Source of the DNA: Epiperipatus broadwayi
Taxonomy: Eukaryota; Onychophora; Udeonychophora; Euonychophora; Peripatidae
DNA: 64,000 nt
NCBI GenBank assembly: GCA_028023455.1
Contig: JAQFVV010006197.1
Coordinates: forward strand, 13,327,254 to 13,391,253
Direction: 5' to 3'
The notes under the pieces were generated by a model. The model searched no databases. It saw only the letters and a program-made list of their open reading frames with translations, and had not been told where the DNA came from. Shown here piece by piece: positions 1 through 11,209 of this stretch. The translations under genes were made by a program, and so were the position numbers. Each line of letters starts with the position of its first letter. Positions within the stretch are counted from its first letter, which is position 1.

Positions 1-619
1 TATCCTCTTAATTGTGGGATAAATAGGATGGCCCAGGTTATACTATATCTTCGACTTAGAATCAATATATTTCTTTTTTCTAATGTAAGTCATAGGTTGA
101 ATGGAAACAGTTTAATCTAGCATCTGATTGACTGTATTTGCTTATTTATGTGAGACACGTAAGTGACTTTTTGTAGAATCTTAGCTTTATGTCAAAAAAC
201 TCACAAAATCTTGCTATATTTATTACATGTTTTGTCTGATTGGTACTTATATAGTGTACTCTAATTCTTAAAATCAGTCTCCATCTATAGATTGCTATGA
301 GATGAGCCAAAATTATTAAAGATTAAATTTTGTTAAACTTATCTCTAGATATATTGTCAACAATTTTCTTTAGTAATGTTACTGTATTATTGGGCCATTT
401 TTAGTATGACATTTTATTTTATTTTTCACTTCAAATTTTTTTTGAAATTATGGACTCTGCTCCAAATCTATGAGAGTTATTAATAAAAAATTTTGTTTCT
501 ATTATTTTTCTATAATAATCTTTAGATTCTTTATTTCTTGCTTATCATTGGTGAGCTCTATATCTATTTCCTAACTTACAACGAAATGCCCTAATTTATT
601 AAAGAAAAACCTGTAAGTT
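1..619. other. No feature seen
   Basis: AT-rich sequence with short A and T runs. I see no coding frame, repeat border or structured element. Confidence 0.4.
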
Positions 620-937
620 TCATTTGCGATAAAACATTTCTGAGTTGCGATTTCCCTCATAGTGGTGATATTTTTTAATATAAATTTCATCACAGCAAAT
701 CCTTGTAATTTGATTTAAGCTTGTTCCCAATCTTAAATGTTTTGTCTGCAAAATTACTAAACCACAAATATTAGCTAGAATTTGGTCAGAAATATTGCTT
801 TTTTTTGTATGTGTGTTCCTGACAAATATGTTAGATTGAATTGGTCTTGGGGCAAAAATATTTTTTTCAAAGGCAAGCTCAATAAGTACATCACTGTGGC
901 TTGAATATATACACTGATTATTATTACCAAATAGCAT
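620..937 (-). pseudogene. Unclassified decayed coding stretch
   Basis: A 105-codon open frame with balanced composition, including SDQILANICGLVILQ and TRICCDEIYIKKYHH. On the same strand at about 1290-1430 a further stretch reads like protein (TIITLDEIIQTISD). No recognisable domain, start context or splice sites tie them together. They may be parts of a decayed transposon or of an exon. Low confidence. Confidence 0.2.
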
Positions 938-1863
938 TTAGGAAAAACTTTATATAGTTCATATTTTGTGTATACCATTCTAGTGATATGATATTTCTCA
1001 AATAAGCCTACTTTTCATTATTTTCTTTTTCCAATAAAAGTTGTTGCATTTTGTTAACTAAAAGAAAAGGGATGATTATATCTACTTTTATATTTATTAT
1101 AGATTCTAATATCTTTCAGGCTATTTTACTTAAATATTCTTCAACTACAGAATTTACTTTATGGTGATTATAACTTATACATGTACACATTAATCTGAGA
1201 CAGAAGAGAATGAAGCATATTGCCTACCAACTCTACAAACTTAGCCCATAGTTATCTGCTTATTATGATGGAAACGAAAAAGATCACATATTATCGATCT
1301 AAACAAAGCTAAAGCTAGTGCATCAACTGCACTGGCATTTATTCCTTGCTTGTCACTTATTGTTTGGATAATTTCATCTAATGTTATAATAGTTTGTTTA
1401 TGGCCACAGTTTATAGATCCCTGGTATAATTCATTTCAGTTGAAATGTATTGCAATAATAATTTTGTAACATTTTCAGAGTCTTTCATTTAATAAATAGC
1501 ATGAGGGTATGTAATTGCTGTTTGAGAAATATATATGACCTATTACATCAATAAACAAAGATAATGTACTGTGGTTAAAGAACTCCATGAGCTGATAAAG
1601 GTAATTAGATACATTTTTAAACTTTTGTATAAAAATTAAGAAATATATCTTTGGTTAAGAAAGTACTATAATTTTTTAACAATAAATCTGGAAAAATAAG
1701 AATGAAGCACAAAAATTCAATAATAAAGATTTTAGTTTCAGATAAATTTATTCTTCAGATGGCAGATTCCTTCAGCATCATCACTCACAATTCAGAAGCT
1801 AGTAACATTTTATTTATATAAGATAAATAACAATTATCTTGAAAGTAAGAAGTCATACACCCA

Positions 1864-1869
1864 TTTATT
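1864..1869 (-). promoter_or_regulatory. Poly(A) signal AATAAA
   Basis: AATAAA on the minus strand, about 87 bases past the stop codon at 1956 and in a suitable place to end the cysteine-rich transcript. In such AT-rich DNA this hexamer is common by chance, so its position is the only real support. Confidence 0.4.
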
Positions 1870-1955
1870 TAATGTGCAGGTTTTTTTTTTTTTAGAAATA
1901 GGATCACATAAAAATGTTATTTCTGTTTAAATAAAAATATTAATTATTCCTATTT

Positions 1956-2085
1956 TTATATAAATCTATTAATTGTATAAGAGGGGATATCCAAAACTAA
2001 CTGGAATCGTTCTCTGGTTTGCACATCTATTGTAATATATGCTTCTGCTGTTATGTACTTCTTGCAAGAACCCTTCTGCATCAAT
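1956..2085 (-). CDS. Terminal coding exon of the cysteine-rich gene
   Basis: The 3' splice site CATTTCACAG precedes base 2085. The exon enters in phase 2 (one base completes an Arg codon with AG from the exon at 3402) and runs 42 codons to a TAA at 1958-1956. It starts LMQKGSCKKY and continues with a regular alternating hydrophobic stretch (AEAYITIDV, then FQLVLDIP) that could form beta strands. It has one cysteine, unlike the earlier exons. A poly(A) signal follows about 90 bases downstream. An alternative donor (GTTAGT after TTCCA) exists, so an extra 3' exon cannot be excluded. Confidence 0.65.
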
Positions 2086-2179
2086 CTGTGAAATGACATT
2101 GCCATGTGAAATCATAAAAAATTCAAACAATGTGAAATTCTACTTTCGTTTATAGAAAACGGCAGGGAAAAATTGCAAT

Positions 2180-3400
2180 GCTTGAAACAGATTCCAAGCA
2201 AACTGATCTCATAAAACACAAATTTATGAGTGGCTTAATTGAAATATTAAATTCATCATATCTCTAAAAAATGTTGCAAGTAAAGTCCAAAGTCAAAACA
2301 AAGCTGATTTTTTTTTTATCGCAAATGGCATTTTTCTCTCAGATTTAGATTGTGTATTAAAGGCATTTTATCTGCAAGTTTTAAAACATTTACATGATGG
2401 TAAAATGTAAACATCATATTTCACTTCGACAAAGTGTCATCTCTTAAAGCGTTGAGTGTGTAACACTTTTAAATTAAATTCAACATGACTCAGTTTATTT
2501 ATCAGCCATAATTGTTTGATCTCTCTTCGTGCAATTTTTTTTTATTCTCTTGAATAAAAAAGTGACTCAACTTTTTTTTTTTTTTTGTGGGCATAAAAGT
2601 GGTGATTAAAAAATGCCATAGATGTTAAAAGGCATCACTTTGCAAGTGTTTCCGGATTATTTTGAAAAATGAAAAGTACATTTAGACTAGTGTATTGCAT
2701 CAAATAAGCAATAATGTTAAAGAGATTAAATTTATAATACTTAAAAATAAATAAACAATTTTTTATTAAAAAATTCTGATAACTTTTAATATTCCCTCGG
2801 AGAAAAACATAAAGAGGATGGTAAGGGCAATTATATAACATCTACAAAAACATTTCCAAATAAAGAGAAAAAACATATGCATTTCATCATATATTTTTTA
2901 AGTTTAAAAACTAGTTACTATGTACGTGTCTATTTATATATAAATTTTATATTAGCTTATTAATTAAAACAGATAAAACCTACACAATTGATTTACATTT
3001 GCACTTTTTATAAATTCATAATAAAGCATTATGTTCCTACACAGAAATATATTCAAATATGTGTTTGTTCATAGTAAAAACCAAAACTTTAATAAATGAG
3101 TGTATGACATCTTACACACTTTCAAACAAAGGTAAATAAATTGTTACATAAATAAAATTCTGCTAGTTTCTGAATTATGGGTGATGATGTTAATGAAGTG
3201 CAGTAGCCAAAGAGATTTCTTTAAAGCTAAAAACTTTAATATTGGGCTCTTGTATTGCATTGTTCCTTTTTTGAGAACTGGCAATTATGTAACATCTAAA
3301 CTATTAATTTTATTTCTAGATAAACAGAGATTGCATTATACTTTGAACAATACTTTCATAGGTTCAATAGCTAGCTATTATATAACTGTAACTTAATATA
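2180..3400. other. Last intron of the cysteine-rich gene and flank
   Basis: AT-rich, with poly(T) runs near 2536 and 2571. Nothing codes recognisably. This is the 1.3-kb intron between the exons at 3402 and 2085. Confidence 0.4.
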
Positions 3401-3401
3401 C

Positions 3402-3516
3402 CTGGAAATGTTGCAAAGGTCAGGTGTATCACAAGATGATATGGAAGACTGGCTGCTACTCAAACTACTAACATTTTCATCGCAACAAATATCCTTTGGT
3501 TTACAGCAATCATTAT
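3402..3516 (-). CDS. Internal exon with two CC pairs and a serine-rich stretch
   Basis: It follows TTAAATAG and ends at a CCAG/GTATAT donor. It enters in phase 1 (AT completes an Asp codon with the G of the 18036 exon) and leaves in phase 2. It begins NDCCKPKDICCDE, giving CC-x5-CC, then a Ser-rich linker (SSLSSSQSSISS), then SCDTPDLCNIS. Six cysteines in 37 codons, in DNA that otherwise rarely codes, mark it as real. The Ser-rich part looks like a flexible linker. Confidence 0.7.
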
Positions 3517-4119
3517 CTATTTAATAAAAACAAAATAGATAAAAAATTAAAAAAATATTATTTACAATCAAGAAAGCAATAACATAATAGACTACTACAG
3601 ACAAGTATTATCATTAAATTTTAACATTATTATTTAGTTATCAGTACCTGCCTTTGAAAAGAGAACCTAATCTATATGAATCAGAATCTAATCAAATGGA
3701 AAACTATTTTTTAAAATAAAACCAAAAACAACATCCTGTGATTCCATTTTCAAGAGCACAATCTATTTATTCTACTCCAATTTTCGGCATCTATTGCAAG
3801 ATTGGATAATCAATAAATGCTTAATAGTAGCACGTATTAATCCTGCTACATTATCCATATATCCAGACTAACTCTAGAATAAAATGTAAAAGTGAATCCT
3901 CATCAATACTATTTTTTACAGCATCAATATATGATGATGTCTCTACATCTCCTCTGCTGTCAGTAATCAAAACTCATTTTTCTTTAAGTTATTTATTTTT
4001 AATGATTCAAAAAAATTTTGTAATTCCCTATTTCATTTTAATTTTTCCAATTTATGATTTTTAAATCCATATCAAGTACTTAAAAATTCTCATATCATCA
4101 TTTATCAAAATAAAAGGAT

Positions 4120-4345
4120 TCATTATGTAGTGATTAGCACAACAACTTGCCATTGAAATGATCTAAGATTCAAATCTAAACTTGAACTTTACAATTTTCA
4201 GATCACAAAGGGGCTTAGGATTTTATTTTCAAATAACTCTCTCGTAGCCAACCCAGGTAATGGTTATAAGTTCTTCTCAACCACAGCATACAATTTAAGT
4301 TACGACATGTGCATCAATGTGCTGACTATAACTTAAAAAAATATA
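4120..4345 (+). repeat. Possible degenerate tRNA-derived SINE
   Basis: The start resembles Pol III A and B boxes of tRNA-derived SINEs: GTAGTGATTAGCACAACAAC, then about 30 bases later GATTCAAATCT. The downstream part (CTCTCGTAGCCAACCCAGG) resembles common SINE bodies. Heavily mutated, and no target duplication was found. Confidence 0.3.
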
Positions 4346-4349
4346 ACAG

Positions 4350-6440
4350 TGATATAACTTTACCTTGCTGAGAAAGATATAATACTCAAATAAGTACTGA
4401 ACCCAAGATTATCTTTACATTATAGTTAATAGTCATTTTGTCAGTGAAAGAATATTTTTTAGCCATATCTGTAACAATAATACTTATTTAAAAATGTGGC
4501 ATATTTATCTATACATCAATGCATTTTAATTTTACACTATCAAAATCTTTTTACACATGCACACAAGTAAGGTGATATACTCAGGCTATCGACAGGGAGA
4601 ACTGGGGGTAAATGATGGAATAATCTTTAGATAAGAAAGATAAATGTGAATGACCAATAAGCAGTGCCCTGATGAATCTCCTGATAAGTTATAAGATAGC
4701 TTCTCAAAATTTAGATATTGATTTTAATATAGACTTTTGTTTATATCACAAATTTCTGTTTTTTTACTATGTTTCTAATCACAAATTAGTAAACAGTCAT
4801 CATCAAATGTCTCATACCACAAGCCACTTTCACACATGGATTGTAATAGTAAGAATACATACTTATGCAATTATATTCCTTTCATTTAACTATATGTACC
4901 GCAATTCTGATTGCAATCTGTTCATTTTTTTTTTTTTCAGACACAAACCATCAATGCTGGTTTAACAATGATGAGGACAAGTTCTGATAGTTCTTAGTTG
5001 TGATTTTTGCAAGAGACAATACAATAAGTGATAAGTTATTTTGCAACAGTATTTAGGACAGGAACTCTAACCCAACAAGGTAATGTATATTTGGCTAGTT
5101 TTATTTAAAGATTCTCTTGACAATTACAAAAGTGGAAGATAATCTTAAAATAGCCATGTCTCATATAATCTGGTTAAGTTCCCATGTCTGGTGAGTTATT
5201 CCTTAAAACTATAAAAATAATTGCATAATCAATATTAATTATAGTAGGCAGTAGTGATAATAATAAAAATAATTGTTTTTAGTTTTTTTTAAACATAAGT
5301 ACATGAAATAAAGAAATTTTGCTGATGCAAATAATTCAAAACCAGAATGAAACTCTCAGGATTTAAAATTTATATATGTGTGTGCTCATATGAAAACTCA
5401 TCTTCCAAAGGAAAAAAATTGTGGATAGATAGAAGGCTGCAAATTTTTTTGAAGGACAAATCATTAAATTAAACGCAGATTGCATAGACTGAAATTTCCT
5501 GTGAAGGTGAATTTGATCATTTCTATTCTTAGAATACTTAGATGTCAGAAAAACTAGAGAAAAAATATTTCTTATTGCATATTGTTACATTAACAATATT
5601 AAATTTTTCTTCTTGGATGTATATATTGGCAGGAACAAAAAATTCTACCTACTGTTATTGTATGTCTAGAGAAAGCAGTGACTGATTATCAAAATACTTT
5701 GTTTAGATAGAAAAATCATTACAAAGCAACTTAGCCGGCATTTATATTTAAAACAATGATGTTTTAATAAATTACATTATAGTTAAAAGTCAAATATAAA
5801 AAAGTTAAAGTTAGATAAGTAATTTGAAATGCAAATTGTTTTATAAAATAAACCATTATGCTCCAAGATTAAAATGATAATTGCATAATAACAGAACTTA
5901 TTCCAAATATATTGACAACAAATTTATTATTCATTTTTATCAAATGTATTAAATTTCAGATTACTAAGTGCTAAAATTGTCAATCTGGATATTCAAGATC
6001 ATCATATCACTGAAGGATGCCCTTAAGGAATATATTATAGATACAAGTAAATTTATTCAATAAAAAGAACAATTCTGAAATGATTTTGTAATAATGATTC
6101 TATTATTAGTGATTTGATTAAAACAAAATGAAGCATATTTTTCCTGAAAGAATAATAAATTGAATGTCGAGTTTCATGAATGAAAGTTTAACAACTGACA
6201 CGATTTCAAAATGATTGGTGATTTAAATATGCAAAGATACACTCAGTTACTGATTGTTATCACTTCCAGAATTTTTTTTTTTTGGATGCATTAAAAATAT
6301 ATTAACCTGAAAAATAAAATCATAATCTTATTAAATTTAGATATTGGACATTTTAATGTAATAGGGACAATATATTAAATAGGTGTAGTATTTTGATCAC
6401 TTTTTCAATAATGATACAAAAAACTGAATGAAGATTTTTT
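4350..6440. other. Intronic AT-rich sequence, nothing recognised
   Basis: Contains short poly(T) and poly(A) runs (for example near 4926 and 6271) but no coding, structured or repeated element that I can support. Confidence 0.4.
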
Positions 6441-6450
6441 AGTGATATAT

Positions 6451-8005
6451 ATTATAACAGTCGGGGAAGATTTGGAGTCTTACCATATCTGTCGTACAGG
6501 GTGCCACCATGCCATTCTAACCTGGAAAAATTTATAATAGTAAGCAGATACGCAAGTTAAAGATCCAACCTTTATTTTATTGACCGTTAGCCCTTGCCAC
6601 TAGCTCATGGAGTAGCAGAGGTTTAAACATATTTATTAAATTATACTTTTAATAAAGATTAAAAAAAAAAAAACTAGATCACTGCCAGTACTAATAACAC
6701 AAAAGATTTTATTTATGTATATATAACAAAAATAAATTACTAAAAAAAAAAAAGCTTTATGTTTCACTATTATTATTTATTTATTTATTTTTTTACTTTA
6801 ATTTTAATCTTAGAATGTTGAGCACAGATAGGCTATTTTCAAAATATTTGATTCCAGGCTACAAACTCGGAGTCAAACCAATGCTTGCTTCTCGATATAT
6901 AGATGCAATCAATGCAATATGAAGATGTTAGAATAAAACCATGCTGTCAGGAATGTGCTTCTGGAGCGTGATATTATTTAAAGGACGTGACACTCGTCCA
7001 GTACAGGAATGTGTGATTGTCTGGTGAAGGAATTACGTATATAAAATATCAAAGAAACGGGTTATGTATGGAGGAAGAGAGGAACTTTTGCCAACTTATA
7101 GTCCTTATCCATTGACCTAAAGGGAATCAATGTCACAGGAAATACATCTGCATACATTGCAATGACTACACTTTTGGGTCATGCATTCAATTGGGCACGT
7201 TGCCCTGTATGCTAAACATGCTTCACATTACATTGATATAAACATCTATATATCCCTCCACCAGCATCAACATAACCACGAACAAATAGTCTGAAATCAA
7301 AACCCTTTAAACTAACATATACTTAAACGAGTCTAAGCAGCCATCTGCACCCAACTTAAATTTAAGTCAATTTAATAATTTAATATATTAAAATAAAATA
7401 TTTGGAGTATTTAACTTATTTTAAAATCACCCATATTATTCAACTTATTTTTATATCAAATAATATATTTGACCTATTTTTAAAATCTAATAATGCACAA
7501 TAATGATACATGTTTGCTTTTATCTTTAAATTTATGTTTGCAATTGCAAACTCCTACCCTATTACAAACAGATCTTATACTAAGCATAAAAAAAAATATA
7601 ATACATATTTTAAAAAGGTTAGTTTAAATTTTAGATAAGACTTAAAATTTGCAAAGTTTATAAAAATAAAGTTCAGATTTGATCAAGAGAAAAAGTCTAT
7701 AGTTCATATTTAAAGAAAAATAAAGTTTGGAGATTTTAAATTAAAGAGAGTTTATAGGTCACTTTTATATTATAATTCATACTTTCTTTTCTCTGGGCTC
7801 ATTCCTTTACGATGAAGATCTGAATTTATGCAAGGGCCATTTCTTGCGGACGATGATGATTTATGAAGACTTACGACACTTTATGAAGACGGTTCCAGTG
7901 GTTCGATCCTGGGATTCATGGAGATGGAAGCTGCCTTTGGCCAGCTAGTCCGAGGGAAGCACGATTAAACAGTTTACATTTTTGGTAATGGCGACAATAA
8001 CTTTT
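6451..8005 (+). repeat. Unclassified interspersed repeat, copy 1
   Basis: Shares several blocks in the same order with the copy at 8541. These are the start (ATTATAACAGTCGGGG here, ATTATAACGGTCCGG there), the block with GCCATTCTAACCTGG and AGCAGATACGCAAGT, CCACTAGCTCA, CACTGCCAGTA, and GTCAGGAATGT. Each block lies about 2.1 kb before its partner. Parts are less AT-rich than the surroundings. No long frame is intact. It could be a non-autonomous LTR or other composite element; the right border is not certain. Confidence 0.5.
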
Positions 8006-8540
8006 TAAATTTTTTACTTTTCAGCAACGACAAACAAATTCAAAAATTCTAATCTTCTAATTAATCATTTCTTTTGAATTTTTCCTTTTATAGTCATAAA
8101 GCATCTTATCTAGGAATGTGTAGATCCATCTGACATATTTCATATATGTATTTCATTGGTTCATCAGTTTTGTGGTTAAATAGATTTTTCCTCTGGGTGG
8201 GAAAAGCAAGTCTTTTGTTTCTATCTCTCAACTCTTATCTATTTCATAGTAATCTTTTTAATGGTCATTTTGCCCTAAGGACCTGTCTGTAATTTTATCT
8301 TTGTTAAAAACCCTCTTCGTTATTTTTAAGATCAAAAGGTTTTTATTATATTTATTTTAAGATTAGAATCTTTGCTTCAATTCTAAAATTTTTTTTAAGC
8401 TTATTTTATTTCAATATTTAAATGAAACTTATTAATAAATTAATAACTCATTATTTGTGCATATTGAACATCTGTGTTTATAATTCATTATTAGATATCT
8501 ACAAAAAAAAAATTTAAGTACTAAAATTTAAATGTAACAT

Positions 8541-10440
8541 ATTATAACGGTCCGGAAAAATAAGTCTTAACGTATCTACACTACAGGGCGCCACTAGGCC
8601 ATTTGAACCTAGAAAATTTATATAGTAGGCAGATACGTAAGTTTAAAAAATATATATATTTTTTTTATTTTATATATTTTGATTCCGACCATTAGCCCAT
8701 TGCCACTAGCTCAGCAGAGTAGTAGAGATTAAATAATAATGACATATATTATCAAAATATATTAATATATAAAAAAAAGAATAAATAAGCCACTGCCAGT
8801 AATTAACACACAAACATTTATTTACACATATATATAAGATTTAAAATTATTTTAGAATAACTTTTACTTTGGATTTTAACTTGATTTTTAAAATTTGATT
8901 TTACATTTTAACTTTTATAAGCTATTATAAATTCGCACAGATGAGTTTAGTATTTTTATTTAGAGTATCGAGTATGAATAGACTACATAGATTGCATTTG
9001 AAAAGAAAATATTTTATCCCTAATTTAACCTTAGGCCAAAAGTTCGCAGTTAAGCCAACGTCAATCCATCTGACATATCGATGTATTCAATGTGATACAA
9101 ATATGACAGCACAAATACCCTACCGTCAGGAATGTACATCTGAACAGCAGAGTTAATGGAAGAAATTGACTCTCGCCCAGATAGAAATACTACATCTATC
9201 TGACGAGAAGAGCAATAAAAAAAAATCCATAGGAAGGGACTGCGTTCTCTGTCTTATTATCCCTTCGAAAGGCAAAACGGGAGTGTGCAACATGCGATTC
9301 TGCACATAGCGAATCTTGTATTACATCTACTAATTACACCAATATATCCAATCCATTGCCCCAATTTAACTACGAAACAAATAACCCAAGATTACCCTAC
9401 CCTAATAAAACTAATATAACTTTACAAATCTATATAGCCATTCATACCCGACTTAAGTTTAACGAAAAACAAAAATCATAAATAAAACTTAAAAAAACAA
9501 AAAAAAAAAAAATGGAAATGATTTTAAAAAAGAAATACATCAAATAAAAAGAATTAATAAATAATTTAGTTTGGTCAGATAGGAAATACTATTGCAATAA
9601 ATTCTGAAAGGTTTAGAATTTAGAGGTTTTGAAAATATTCATAAAGTTCTTATGATTTTTAAAACATTCATCTTTATCCGTTGCTTGCAATTTTGAACGT
9701 GAATTCCCACGCTGTCCTGAAAAGATTTGTATCCAGTTAGCCATTTTATTTATTCATCAGGAGGTCTTTCTTTAGCTGGTCCTCAATGTAGAAAACGATG
9801 TCATTTCTCTTTCCTTTTAACAAGACTGAAAGGATTGAAGAGTGCGTCTTTTCAATCCCTTCTCCTTCAACTCCACACTAACACATATAGTCACATCTCT
9901 TCTCTCCCAACTCTTTCTTCACTCACTAAAAATTTATTTCCAAACTTTTTCTTTTATATCTAACTTTTGGATCCAATGGACATTACATCATCGATGATGA
10001 TGATCCTTCCGTTGAGGTCCGATTCCCCGATGGATTTCTTTCATTGGCCATTCTGTTCCTATTGTTTTTCCTCTCCTATCTGACCTTTGCTTATGCATTT
10101 TGAAATGCCCAAGGGCTAATTTACTTTTACTAATTAAAATTAATCATTTCCATTTTATACAATAGAATTAATTAAATTATTTTGCAAACTTAAAGATATA
10201 TTTTTATCTCTAAATCTTTTTAAGTTTTTGCTTTTAAAATACTTTTTCTATTTTTAATAAAGTTTTATTTTAATAATTTTTTTCATCTGTGCGATTTTAT
10301 ATATATACGAGTTTAAGATAGAATTAATTGTCAATTTTTATGTCTTAAAAAAAAAAAAAAAGTTTTTAAATGCGAACTTTTTATTTTAATTTCATGTTTA
10401 ATAAAAAAAATAATGTAATGGCGTATGTGCCCATTACAAT
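8541..10440 (+). repeat. Unclassified interspersed repeat, copy 2
   Basis: Second copy of the repeat at 6451, with matching blocks from ATTATAACGGTCCGG onward through GTCAGGAATGT near 9130 and a long match in the C-rich stretch near 9330-9460. The right part (9690-10140) is less alike. Sequence near 10418 (GTAATGGCGTATGTGCC) resembles the end region of copy 1 near 7987 (GGTAATGGCGACAATAAC), which may mark a shared terminus. No coding domain was recognised. Confidence 0.5.
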
Positions 10441-11159
10441 ATATATATATATCCTGTTACAATATATAAACTATATATTCATTTAAATTTGGTCAATGAA
10501 GATTTGAATAAAGAAAAATTGTTTACCTCTTTTATAATTTTGAAAATAAAAAGCTCCAAGACCTGATTAGATGCCTGATGAAATTTTGAAATAGAGAAAT
10601 GATGCATTATCTTTAAAATTATTGGAAATTTTTTAGTAAAATATAGACCAAGGAAAGCTACTACAAGCTTTTATTATTTCAATTTGTAAAAATTAAAGAA
10701 ATAAAATAAACGACTGTAGTAATTATCATGTAATATCATTATCTTTTTTTTTTTTACAAAAAAGTTTTTAAATGCGAACTTTTTATTTTAATTTCATGTT
10801 TAATAAAAAAAATAATGTAATGGCGTATGTGCCCGTTACATATATATATATCCTGTTACAATATATAAACTATATATTCATTTAAATTTGGTCAATGAAG
10901 ATTTGAATAAAGAAAAATTGTTTACCTCTTTTATAATTTTGAAAATAAAAAGCTCCAAGACCTGATTAGATGCCTGATGAAATTTTGAAATAGAGAAATG
11001 ATGCATTATCTTTAAAATTATTGGAAATTTTTTAGTAAAATATAGACCAAGGAAAGCTACTACAAATTTTTATTATTTCAATTTGTAAAAATTAAAGAAA
11101 TAAAATAAATGACTGTAGTAATTATCATGTAATATCATTATCTTTTTTTTTTTTACAAA
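10361..11159. repeat. Two-unit tandem duplication, about 402-bp unit
   Basis: Bases 10361-10760 are repeated almost perfectly at 10763-11159. Differences are limited to a few changes such as CCCATTAC versus CCCGTTAC and the length of a TA run. High identity in otherwise fast-decaying DNA points to a recent duplication. Confidence 0.85.
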
Positions 11160-11209
11160 GTATTTTCAATGATCTTGCCGTTTAGGCTTTTTTTTTTTTT
11201 TTGTCATAT

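Noticed and set aside
9727-9963. 78-codon plus-strand frame in repeat copy 2
   Set aside because: It lies within a noncoding repeat, has a low-complexity Ser/Leu tail and no counterpart frame in copy 1.
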